Under the pieces are notes generated by a model. It worked only from the letters and a program-made list of their open reading frames with translations, ran no database searches and was not told where the DNA came from. A stretch of 64,000 nt of DNA, from NCBI RefSeq assembly GCF_020819595.1, contig NZ_JAJHNP010000025.1, positions 1 through 64,000 of the forward strand, read 5' to 3'. Source of the DNA: Streptomyces barringtoniae (GTDB lineage: Bacteria; Actinomycetota; Actinomycetes; Streptomycetales; Streptomycetaceae). Of the stretch, positions 7,951-15,590 are shown piece after piece (positions within the stretch are counted from its first letter, which is position 1; every line of letters starts with the position of its first letter). The translations under genes were made by a program, and so were the position numbers.

Positions 7951-9183
7951 CTAGTGCGTGTCCTCGCCTTCGATGCCCAGGCCCGGAAGGAGGCCGGGGA
8001 GGAGCGGGGGGAGGGTGACGGCGGGAGGCGTTGCCGGGGGCTTGCTGGCGGACGGGGTGCTGCTGCCGGTGCCGGTCTTCGGCGGCTCCAGCAGGCCGCC
8101 CGTCGACCCGCCGAGCAGGCCTTCGCCGCTGCTGTTGGTGGCCGATCCGCTCGGGTCGCCGGAGCGTGCGTGCTTGCCGGAGGACGGGGTGGTTCCGGAG
8201 GAACTGGGTGCCGTCGACCGGTGGCCGCCGGAGGAGCCGGTGGATGCCGAGCCGGAGCCCTGCCGCTTGCCGTCGCCGCCCTGGGCGGGCGAATGCGGGA
8301 GCAGCGACTGCAGCGGGGCGACCTCTTGGTCTATGGCGTCGAACACCGACGACACCTGCTCTTTGACGTCCCCGAGCTGTACGGGCAGCCTGTCGCTGAG
8401 CGCGGTCCACGCCTCCCGGTGGGAGCGGGAGAAGGTGGACAGGGCCTGGATGGGGCCCAGGTGGTCGGGGTTCGCCTCGTAGGCCTCGTGCAGCAGGCGG
8501 TGGCCCTCGCTGACGTCCTGCTGCATGCCGGAGAGCGTGCGGCGGATCTCGCTGATGGACTCGTGGTCGAGGTGGCCGCCGCGACCGCGCTCCATCAGCC
8601 GGCGGGCCTCGCTGAGCCGGGTGGAGGCCTGGTCGAGGTAGGTCTGGCCGCGCTGGTCGTCGCCGTTGGTCAGGTAGTTGAGCTTGAAGTCCTCGATGCC
8701 GCGTTTGAGGCCGTAGAGGGAGTCACCGGGCAGGGCGCTCGAGCTGGCGGCGGCGACCCCGCCGAAGGCTCCCGCGGCCACGCCCACGCTGAGTCCGCCC
8801 GCCGCGAGCCCCTTGGTCAGCCGGGAACGCGGGCGGAGTTTGCCCAGCGGGCTCGCCCGGTGCGCGCCCCGTGACCGGGACGCGCGCTGTTCCGGTACCG
8901 ACGCGTCCGCCGCCCCCGTGCCCTCCTGGAGCATGGCCTCCATCGCGGCCACCAGCTGGGCGCGCTGCACGACCTTGACCTCGGGGTCGAGCTGCGGCTT
9001 GGGCAGTGCGCCGAGGCCCACTGCCAGGGCCAGCAGCTTGCCCCGCTCGGTCTGTTCCTCGGCGGTCGGCGGGGAACCCGCCGTGCCTACGGACTGCTCG
9101 GCCGCCGTGTCCCGGTCGGACTGCTCTTCCAGGGCCTGGGCGAAGGCGTTCGCCCGCCGGTGCGCCGAAACGTTCGCGATCAC
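7951..9183 (-). CDS. rsbN: RsbN-type anti-sigma factor for BldN (DUF5667 protein)
   Basis: A 410-residue single-pass membrane protein directly downstream of bldN. The cytoplasmic N-terminal domain (about residues 1-120) would bind and hold sigma-BldN. It is followed by one membrane segment near 125-147 (LAAGGLSVGVAAGAFGGVAAA), a DUF5667 extracytoplasmic domain near 153-270 (YGLKRGIEDFKLNYL opens it), and a Ser/Thr/Gly/Pro-rich low-complexity tail. This layout and position match RsbN, the anti-sigma factor of BldN in Streptomyces. The second GTG (9183) is chosen because AGGAGG lies 8 bases upstream; the GTG at 9192 would overlap that site. Confidence 0.88.
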   Translation of the reverse strand: MIANVSAHRRANAFAQALEEQSDRDTAAEQSVGTAGSPPTAEEQTERGKLLALAVGLGALPKPQLDPEVKVVQRAQLVAAMEAMLQEGTGAADASVPEQRASRSRGAHRASPLGKLRPRSRLTKGLAAGGLSVGVAAGAFGGVAAASSSALPGDSLYGLKRGIEDFKLNYLTNGDDQRGQTYLDQASTRLSEARRLMERGRGGHLDHESISEIRRTLSGMQQDVSEGHRLLHEAYEANPDHLGPIQALSTFSRSHREAWTALSDRLPVQLGDVKEQVSSVFDAIDQEVAPLQSLLPHSPAQGGDGKRQGSGSASTGSSGGHRSTAPSSSGTTPSSGKHARSGDPSGSATNSSGEGLLGGSTGGLLEPPKTGTGSSTPSASKPPATPPAVTLPPLLPGLLPGLGIEGEDTH

Positions 9184-9313
9184 TGGCGGCACCTCCTCTC
9201 GTCATGACGGTCGACTCCCCAGGGGGTCCTGAGGGTTGCACGCCCGCGACCACTTCACACGATCGAGCGATCAGGGTCGGCCAGGACGTGACCACAGGGA
9301 GCCTGTATCCCGC

Positions 9314-9342
9314 ACAACGACTGGCGCGGCACTTGGGTTACG
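9314..9342 (-). promoter_or_regulatory. Candidate sigma-BldN promoter of rsbN
   Basis: On the minus strand CGTAAC (9342-9337) and CGTTGT (9319-9314) are separated by 17 bases. As I recall it, the sigma-BldN consensus is CGTAAC-N16-CGTTGA, and rsbN is itself a sigma-BldN target in S. venezuelae. The site lies about 130 bp before the rsbN start codon. Confidence 0.6.
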
Positions 9343-9418
9343 GACGGCGGATGCCCGGATCGGAAAGGCAACGGGCGTTCACGGAACGTGAGTTGAGTGT
9401 TGCCGAGAGTCGCCGGTC

Positions 9419-10201
9419 TCAGCGCGCGTCGTCCGGCAGGAGACGGGCGAGCGTGCGGACGGCGCGGTACTGGAGGGTCTTGATGGCGCCCTCGTTCTTG
9501 CCCATGACGCGGGCCGTCTCGGCGACCGAGAGGCCCTGGAGGAAGCGGAGCGTCACGCACTCCTGCTGCTGCGGGTTGAGCCGGCGTACGGCGTCCAGCA
9601 GCGCGGCGTTCGACAGGGACTCCAGGACGGAGTCCTCCGGGGAGCGCTCGACCTCGTTGGCGTCGAGCATCTCGCCGGTGGTGACCTCCAGGCGGAAGCG
9701 GCTGGACTTGAAGTGGTCGGCGACGAGGTTGCGGGCGATCGTGACCAGCCAGGCCCCGAAGTCGCGGCCCTGCCAGGTGAAGGTGCCGATCCGGCGCAGG
9801 GCCCGCAGAAAGGTCTCGCTCGTCAGGTCCTCGGCGGTCGCGCGGCCGCCGACGCGGTAGTAGATGTACCGGTACACCGTGTCGCTGTACTGGTCGTACA
9901 GCCGGCCGAAGGCCTCGGCCTCGCCCGCCTGGGCGCGCTCGACCAGGTCCATCATCCGGGCGCTGTCGCTGTCCGCGGCCGGGCGGCGGGCGGTGGCGGC
10001 GCCCCCGGCGGAGCGCCCTCGTCTGCCGACCGCGGCGCCGCCGTCGGCCAGTGCGTAGCACGGGCCCACGGGCGCGGCGCCGGCTAGGGCGGGGACGGCG
10101 TACGCGGCGGGGGCGAGGCCGCGCAGCGTCTCTTTGACCGTCGCGACCATTGCGCGCAGCGTAGCCAGGCCCGAGGCGTCAACCCCGACGTGTGGGTACA
10201 C
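9419..10201 (-). CDS. bldN: ECF-family pro-sigma factor BldN
   Basis: A 260-residue extracytoplasmic-function sigma factor with a long N-terminal extension, the mark of BldN, which directs transcription of bldM and of chaplin and rodlin genes during aerial growth. Residues 1 to about 86 form the Ala/Gly-rich pro-sequence known to be removed by processing. Region 2 follows (RAQAGEAEAFGRLYDQYSD onward to AEDLTSETFLRAL, about 89-137), then region 4 (LNPQQQECVTLRFLQGLSV to GAIKTLQYRAVRTLARLL, about 207-256). The GTG start follows GGGAG and keeps the conserved opening VYPHVGVDASGLATLR. RsbN is encoded just downstream. Confidence 0.93.
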   Translation of the reverse strand: MYPHVGVDASGLATLRAMVATVKETLRGLAPAAYAVPALAGAAPVGPCYALADGGAAVGRRGRSAGGAATARRPAADSDSARMMDLVERAQAGEAEAFGRLYDQYSDTVYRYIYYRVGGRATAEDLTSETFLRALRRIGTFTWQGRDFGAWLVTIARNLVADHFKSSRFRLEVTTGEMLDANEVERSPEDSVLESLSNAALLDAVRRLNPQQQECVTLRFLQGLSVAETARVMGKNEGAIKTLQYRAVRTLARLLPDDAR

Positions 10202-10544
10202 GGGACTCCCAGAGGCAGAGCTTCCATCACGTGCAGTACGGAACCATTCACCCGTCGTAGCGACGGAGGGGTACCGGTTTGCGTCTGAGGAGAATAACGC
10301 TTCGTGCAGGCACTGCTACACCGAGTTGCTCAAATCATCGATTGCGTCGCTTCTGTTACCGGTTGAGGTCCTATCAAGTGCCGCAGCCTGATCACTTGTT
10401 GACCGAAATCTGGCCGGTTTCGGTGAGGTACAGGGCGTGTTGAAATGGCCGCGGCATAATCCAGGCGCGCGGGGAAGGGCCCCGAAGGGGTGCGGGGCTG
10501 TGTCGACATGCGGATCCGCCGCGTGGGGCGCGACCAGCGCCGGG
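10202..10544 (-). other. bldN upstream region without a gene
   Basis: This 343-bp stretch separates bldN from the HAD-IB gene on the same strand. It should carry the bldN promoter, which is under BldD control in studied Streptomyces, and the end of the upstream transcript. A small stem CCCC-GAA-GGGG at 10480-10490 could be part of a terminator. I could not place a convincing BldD box or -10/-35 pair by eye. It holds no ORF with credible coding bias. Confidence 0.5.
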
Positions 10545-11474
10545 CTACCGCCGCCGCCGGCTCAAGGCGATGGCCGCCGCAGTGCCACCGGCCACCGCTC
10601 CGACGCCCGCCGCCGCCGGAATGCCGACCTTCGCCGCCTTCCGGCCCGTGCGGTAGTCGCGCAGGCGCCAGTCCTTCTCGCGGGCGTGCCTGCGCAGCTT
10701 CGCGTCGGGGTTGATGGCGTAGGGGTGGCCGACGAGGGACAGCATCGGGATGTCGTTGTGGCTGTCGCTGTAGGCGGCGCAGCGGGAAAGGTCCAGGCCC
10801 TCGGCCGAGGCCAGCGCGCGTACCGCTTCCGCCTTCGCCGGCCCGTGCAGCGGCTCGCCGACCAGCTTGCCGGTGTAGACGCCGTCCACCGACTCGGCCA
10901 CCGTGCCGAGCGCGCCGGTGAGGCCCAGGCGGCGGGCGATCACCTGGGCGATCTCCACCGGGGCCGCCGTGACCAGCCACACCTTCTGCCCGGCGTCCAG
11001 GTGGGCCTGGGCCAGGGCGCGGGTGCCGGGCCAGATGCGGTCGGCCATGTACTCGTCGTAGATCTCCTCGCCGATCGACTCGAGCTCGGCGACCCGGTGG
11101 CCCTTGACGATCGACAGCGCCGAGTCGCGCGCGTCCTGCATGTGCTCGGGGTCCTCGACGCCGGCCAGCCGGAACCAGGCCTGCTGCCAGGCGAACTTGG
11201 CGAGGTCGCGCGTCTCGAAGAACTTCCGCTTGTACAGGCCCCGGCCGAAGTGGAAGAGCGCGGCGCCCTGCATGACGGTGTTGTCGAGGTCGAAGAAGGC
11301 AGCCGCCTTCTCGTCGCCGATGACGGGGAACTCCGGCTCCTTGTGGGTGACGTGCGGAGTTTCCTGCGCCTCCTGCGAGGACTTGCGGGCAGCCTCCGCC
11401 GAGGCCTCGCCTGCCAACACGCTGCGCGCCGTGGCGGAGCGCCTACGGGGAGTGAGCCATCCGAGAGCGGCCAT
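10545..11474 (-). CDS. HAD-IB family hydrolase (SerB/CicA-like phosphatase)
   Basis: A 309-residue HAD phosphatase of subfamily IB. Motif I FFDLDNTVMQG places nucleophile Asp62 and acid Asp64; motif II is LVTAAPVEIA near 178; motif III lysine is in HGPAKAEAV near 215; motif IV is YSDSHNDIPML near 233. The family includes phosphoserine phosphatase-like and CicA-like enzymes. A Lys/Arg tail after a short Gly/Ala-rich hydrophobic stretch (VGIPAAAGVGAVAGGTAAAIAL) suggests a weak C-terminal membrane anchor. The ATG at 11474 removes an N-terminal extension with poor coding character. Divergent from the glutaredoxin gene. Confidence 0.85.
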   Translation of the reverse strand: MAALGWLTPRRRSATARSVLAGEASAEAARKSSQEAQETPHVTHKEPEFPVIGDEKAAAFFDLDNTVMQGAALFHFGRGLYKRKFFETRDLAKFAWQQAWFRLAGVEDPEHMQDARDSALSIVKGHRVAELESIGEEIYDEYMADRIWPGTRALAQAHLDAGQKVWLVTAAPVEIAQVIARRLGLTGALGTVAESVDGVYTGKLVGEPLHGPAKAEAVRALASAEGLDLSRCAAYSDSHNDIPMLSLVGHPYAINPDAKLRRHAREKDWRLRDYRTGRKAAKVGIPAAAGVGAVAGGTAAAIALSRRRR

Positions 11475-11601
11475 GTCGTGAGCATAGCCAGTCTGTTCGG
11501 TGCTTCCGTCGGAAGAGAGGTTGGGTGTGTGTGAACTCTCCGCGACCGAGCCGTTAAAGACCTGATCCAAAGCGTGCGCGGCACGCGCGAGAATGGCCGG
11601 T

Positions 11602-11892
11602 ATGAGTCCACTTTTCCGGCGCAAGGCAGACCCGACCGACCCCGTCGCCCCCCGTGTCCGGCTGGTCACGCTGATCCGCAAGCCCGGCTGTCATCTGTGC
11701 GACGACGCGCAGGCCGTGGTCGAGAAGGTCTGCGTGGAACTGGGCGTGTCCTGGGAGCGGAAGGACATCACCGAGGACAGGGCCCTGCACGATCGGTACT
11801 GGGAGCAGATCCCGGTCGTACTGATCGACGGTGAACAGCACACCTTCTGGCGCGTGAACGAGGAGCGGTTGCGCCGGGCACTGACCGAGTAG
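11602..11892 (+). CDS. Glutaredoxin family protein
   Basis: A 96-residue thioredoxin-fold protein, probably reducing disulfides or mixed thiols in the cytoplasm. The CxxC redox site is Cys30-His-Leu-Cys33 in RKPGCHLCDDAQ, and the cis-proline is in EQIPVVLIDGE near 73. The motif CHLC and the small size fit the glutaredoxin-like family (DUF836-like) rather than classical CPYC glutaredoxin. ATG 11602 follows GAGAATGG by five bases; ATG 11593 would add three residues. It lies upstream of rex, so it sits next to redox regulation, but the 280-bp gap with the Rex site suggests separate transcription. Confidence 0.83.
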   Translation: MSPLFRRKADPTDPVAPRVRLVTLIRKPGCHLCDDAQAVVEKVCVELGVSWERKDITEDRALHDRYWEQIPVVLIDGEQHTFWRVNEERLRRALTE

Positions 11893-12079
11893 TCCAAAGA
11901 GGTCGGAAAGTCGCTTAGGATCGACGGCGGAGTGATCTCGGGGGCGGGATTCGTGAGGAGAGTGTGCGATTTTGCCCCCAGTAACGAAGGAACGTCGGTG
12001 CGTATGCGCCGGTTCCCGTCAAGGGCGCGAAGGGCGCGTGACCCCGGTCACTTCTGCCGGGCAAATCGGACACCATCTT

Positions 12080-12095
12080 TGTGCACGCGTTCACA
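12080..12095. promoter_or_regulatory. Rex operator (ROP site) upstream of rex
   Basis: TGTGCACGCGTTCACA matches the Streptomyces Rex operator TGTGAACGCGTTCACA at all but one position. It extends to an 11+11 inverted repeat (12077-12098) with a single mismatch. It lies 78 bp before the rex GTG. Rex binds when NADH/NAD is low and is displaced by NADH, so rex-hemACD should be induced under oxygen limitation. Confidence 0.93.
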
Positions 12096-12172
12096 AAGAC
12101 ATAGCCTGCTGTCAACGGGGCGGTCCGGAGACGTACGACCGCCTACAGCCCCGCTCTACCCGCAGGAGCACC

Positions 12173-12961
12173 GTGGCAACTGGCCGAACACACCGACCGG
12201 CGACCCGTAGCCGAGGGATTCCCGAGGCCACCGTCGCCAGGCTTCCGCTGTACCTCCGAGCCCTCACCGCGCTGTCGGAGCGCTCGGTACCCACGGTCTC
12301 CTCCGAGGAGCTCGCGGCCGCGGCGGGGGTCAACTCCGCCAAGCTGCGCAAGGACTTCTCCTACCTGGGCTCCTACGGAACGCGCGGTGTCGGCTACGAC
12401 GTGGAGTATCTCGTCTACCAGATCTCCCGTGAACTCGGCCTGACCCAGGACTGGCCGGTTGTCATCGTCGGTATCGGTAACCTCGGCGCCGCCCTGGCCA
12501 ATTACGGCGGGTTCGCCTCGCGTGGTTTCCGGGTCGCCGCGCTGATCGACGCCGACCCCGCCATGGCCGGGAAGCCCGTCGCCGGTATCCCGGTGCAGCA
12601 CACCGACGACCTCGAGAAGATCATCAAGGACAACGGGGTGTCCATCGGCGTCATCGCCACCCCCGCCGGTGCCGCCCAGCAGGTCTGCGACCGGCTCGTG
12701 GCCGCCGGGGTGACCTCCATCCTGAACTTCGCGCCGACCGTGCTGACCGTCCCGGACGGCGTCGACGTGCGCAAGGTCGACCTCTCGATCGAACTCCAGA
12801 TCCTCGCCTTCCACGAGCAGCGCAAGGCCGGTGAGGAGGCTCCCATGGAGACCGCGGTGGGCGAGGGCGCGCTGCCCGCGTCCGCTCCCCGTGGCGCAGC
12901 CGCCGACGATTCCGCAGACCAGGGGCCCGACGGGGACGTACCCGCCGTGATGCCGGCATGA
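12173..12961 (+). CDS. rex: Redox-sensing transcriptional repressor Rex
   Basis: A 262-residue NADH-sensing repressor. The N-terminal winged helix (about 15-85) includes VSSEELAAAAGVNSAKLRKD, the DNA-reading helix, and FSYLGSYGTRGVGY, a Rex hallmark. The Rossmann domain starts at VVIVGIGNLGAALANY with GxGxxG at residues 100-105. The C-terminal swapped helix KVDLSIELQILAFHEQRK follows, then a disordered acidic tail. The GTG start has GCAGGAG about 5 bases upstream. Rex represses its own operon and respiratory genes when NADH is scarce. Its stop overlaps the hemA start (ATGA), so hemA is translationally coupled. Confidence 0.96.
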   Translation: MATGRTHRPATRSRGIPEATVARLPLYLRALTALSERSVPTVSSEELAAAAGVNSAKLRKDFSYLGSYGTRGVGYDVEYLVYQISRELGLTQDWPVVIVGIGNLGAALANYGGFASRGFRVAALIDADPAMAGKPVAGIPVQHTDDLEKIIKDNGVSIGVIATPAGAAQQVCDRLVAAGVTSILNFAPTVLTVPDGVDVRKVDLSIELQILAFHEQRKAGEEAPMETAVGEGALPASAPRGAAADDSADQGPDGDVPAVMPA

Positions 12962-14634
12962 GTCTCCTCGTCGTCGGGCTGAGCCACCGCAGCGCGCCGG
13001 TCAGTGTGCTGGAGCGGGCCGCGCTGAGCGTGGACGCCCAGACGAAGCTGCTGCAGGACACGGTCGCCGCCGAGCCGGCCACCGAGGCCGCGGTGCTCGC
13101 CACCTGCAACCGCATCGAGCTGTACGCCGACGTCGACAAGTTCCACGCCGGTGTGGCCGAGCTGTCCACGCTGCTCGCCCAGCACAGCGGCGTCGGCCTG
13201 GAGGAGCTCACTCCCTACCTCTACGTGCACTACGAGGACCGGGCCGTCCACCACCTGTTCTCGGTGGCCTGCGGCCTGGACTCGATGGTCGTCGGCGAGG
13301 GGCAGATCCTCGGCCAGATCAAGGACTCCCTGGCCAGGGCGCAGGAGCTGCACACCGCCGGCAAGCTGACGAACGACCTGTTCCAGCAGGGTCTGCGGGT
13401 CGGCAAGCGCGCCCACTCCGAGACCGGCATCGACCGCGCCGGCCAGTCCCTGGTCACCTTCGGCCTGGAGCAGCTGGCCGTCGGCGGAGCCGTCGAGGAC
13501 TGGGCCCGGGGCAAGAAGGCGCTGGTCATCGGCGCCGGGTCGATGTCCTCGCTGGCCGCCGCCACGCTCGCGCGGGCCGGGGTCGCCGAGGTCGTCGTCG
13601 CCAACCGCACCTTCGAGCGCGCCGAGCGGCTCGCGCAGATCCTCACCGAGGCCGACGACAACGCGGTGACCGCCCGCGCGGTACGGATGGACGCCGTGCC
13701 GGGCGAGCTGACACGTGCCGACGTCGTCGTCTCCTGCACCGGGGCCACGGGCCTGGTGCTCACGGCGCAGGCGGTCGCGCAGGCGGTCGAGGGCCGCACA
13801 GGCCGGCCGGCCGTCGCCGACACCGGTGTCACGGCCGAGAAGACGGCCCCGCTGCCCAGCACCGTCGGCAACGACGAGAACTGCCCGCTGGACCTGGCCG
13901 CCGTACAGCCCGGCTTCTCCCTCATGGGCGAGGCCGCCGTCGCCGGCATGGACGCGGCCACCCTGGAGCAGCACGCGGCCTGGGCCGCAGGCAAGACGAT
14001 CGACCGCTCGGGCCGCCGCAGCCCCGAGGCGGACGCCGAGCTGATCACCGCGCTCGCCGCGACCGCCGCGAGCGTGGGCCGCATCCCCGAGCGGCGCAGG
14101 CCGGAGCCGCCGGCCGAGCGTCCGGCGCCCTTCCTCTTCCTGCTCGACCTGGCCATGCCCCGGGACATCGACGCGGCCGTGCACCGGCTGGCCGGGGTGC
14201 GGCTCGTCGACATCGAGTCGCTGGCGGAGGCTTCCGCCGACGCGCCGATGGCCGCCGATGTGGACCAGGTCCGGCGTATCGTCTCCGACGAGGTCACGGC
14301 CTTCGGGGCGGCACAGCGGGCGGCGCACATCACGCCGACCGTGGTCGCGCTGCGCACCATGGCCGCCGACGTCGTCGCCGGTGAGATCGCGCGGCTCGAC
14401 GGCCGCCTGCCCGACCTGGACGAACGCCAGCGCGGGGAGATCCGGCAGGCCGTGCACCGGGTCGTCGACAAGCTGCTGCACGCGCCGACCGTACGGGTCA
14501 AGCAGCTCGCGGCCGAGCCCGGCGGCGCCGGGTACGCGGACGCGCTGCGCACCCTGTTCGACCTCGACCCCGAGACGGTCGCCTCCGTCTCCCGGGCCGG
14601 GGACAGCACAGACAAGAAGGACCGACCGGCATGA
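12958..14634 (+). CDS. hemA: Glutamyl-tRNA reductase
   Basis: A 558-residue enzyme reducing glutamyl-tRNA(Glu) to glutamate-1-semialdehyde with NADPH, the first committed step of C5 haem synthesis. The catalytic Cys50 lies in ATCNRIELY. The conserved GEGQILGQIK follows near 113, the NADPH domain begins at ALVIGAGSMSSLAAATLARAG near 184, and LFLLDLAMPRDID near 400 continues the domain. The C-terminal dimerisation domain is present. Typical HemA is about 430 residues; the excess is an insert of roughly 110 residues (about 275-390), as often seen in Streptomyces. It overlaps rex and hemC by ATGA. Confidence 0.95.
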   Translation: MSLLVVGLSHRSAPVSVLERAALSVDAQTKLLQDTVAAEPATEAAVLATCNRIELYADVDKFHAGVAELSTLLAQHSGVGLEELTPYLYVHYEDRAVHHLFSVACGLDSMVVGEGQILGQIKDSLARAQELHTAGKLTNDLFQQGLRVGKRAHSETGIDRAGQSLVTFGLEQLAVGGAVEDWARGKKALVIGAGSMSSLAAATLARAGVAEVVVANRTFERAERLAQILTEADDNAVTARAVRMDAVPGELTRADVVVSCTGATGLVLTAQAVAQAVEGRTGRPAVADTGVTAEKTAPLPSTVGNDENCPLDLAAVQPGFSLMGEAAVAGMDAATLEQHAAWAAGKTIDRSGRRSPEADAELITALAATAASVGRIPERRRPEPPAERPAPFLFLLDLAMPRDIDAAVHRLAGVRLVDIESLAEASADAPMAADVDQVRRIVSDEVTAFGAAQRAAHITPTVVALRTMAADVVAGEIARLDGRLPDLDERQRGEIRQAVHRVVDKLLHAPTVRVKQLAAEPGGAGYADALRTLFDLDPETVASVSRAGDSTDKKDRPA

Positions 14635-15590
14635 CTGAGAAGGCACTGAGGCTGGGGACCAGGCGCAGCAAGCTCGCCATGGCCCAGTCCGGGCAGGTGG
14701 CGGAGGCCGTCCGCCGGGTGACCGGGCGGCCCGTCGAGCTGGTCGAGATCACCACGTACGGCGATGTCTCCCGCGAGGCACTCGCGCAGATCGGCGGCAC
14801 CGGCGTGTTCGTCACGGCGCTGCGCGACGCGCTGCTGAAGGGCGAGGTCGACTTCGCGGTTCATTCGCTCAAGGACCTGCCGACCGCGCAGCCCGAGGAC
14901 CTGGTCCTGGCCGCCGTACCGGTGCGCGAGGACCCGCGCGACGTGATCGTCGCCCGGGACGCGCTGAAGTTCACGGACCTGCCGCGCGGGGCACGCATCG
15001 GCACCGGCGCGCCGCGCCGCATGGCGCAGCTGAACGCGTACGCCCGCGCCCACGGCCTGGACATACAGACGGTCGCGATACGCGGCAACGTCGACACCCG
15101 GATCCGGTACGTCCAGGACGGCGAACTCGACGCCGTCGTACTGGCCGCCGCCGGACTGAACCGGATAGGCCGGATCGACGAGGTGACCGACTTCCTGTCG
15201 GTCGACACGGTTTTGCCCGCCCCCGGCCAGGGGGCCCTGGCGATCGAGTGTGCCGCGGACAACGCGGACCTGATCGCGGCACTCGGCGAGCTCGACGACC
15301 CGTTCACGCGGGCCGCCGTGACCGCCGAACGGTCACTGCTCGCCGCCCTGGAGGCCGGTTGCAGCGCCCCTGTGGGCGCGCTGGCCGACCTCCTGGCCGA
15401 CGGGCAGATTGTCAAGGAAATGCGCCTGCGCGGCGTCGTCGGCACTCCCGACGGCACCCGCACGGTGCAGCTGTCCACCACCGGTCCCGTGCCCCAGACG
15501 CACGACCAGGCGACAGCACTCGGTCGCGAACTCGCCACCGAGATGCTCGCCCAGGGCGCGGCCGGTCTGATGGGGGAGCGAGCACATTGA
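14631..15590 (+). CDS. hemC: Porphobilinogen deaminase (hydroxymethylbilane synthase)
   Basis: A 319-residue enzyme that joins four porphobilinogens into hydroxymethylbilane. The dipyrromethane cofactor attaches at Cys243 in EAGCSAPVGA. Arg-rich and catalytic signatures are intact: LRLGTRRSKLAMAQ at 6-19, HSLKDLP with the catalytic Asp82, GARIGTGAPRRMAQL near 120, and RGNVDTRI at 151-158. Length and domains are normal. Its ATG overlaps the hemA stop, and its TGA overlaps the TTG start of the next gene, so the operon is tightly coupled. Confidence 0.95.
   Translation: MTEKALRLGTRRSKLAMAQSGQVAEAVRRVTGRPVELVEITTYGDVSREALAQIGGTGVFVTALRDALLKGEVDFAVHSLKDLPTAQPEDLVLAAVPVREDPRDVIVARDALKFTDLPRGARIGTGAPRRMAQLNAYARAHGLDIQTVAIRGNVDTRIRYVQDGELDAVVLAAAGLNRIGRIDEVTDFLSVDTVLPAPGQGALAIECAADNADLIAALGELDDPFTRAAVTAERSLLAALEAGCSAPVGALADLLADGQIVKEMRLRGVVGTPDGTRTVQLSTTGPVPQTHDQATALGRELATEMLAQGAAGLMGERAH

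Noticed and set aside
10202..10544. BldD-binding site upstream of bldN
   Set aside because: Expected from known biology, but I could not find a convincing palindrome by eye, so it is not listed as a feature.
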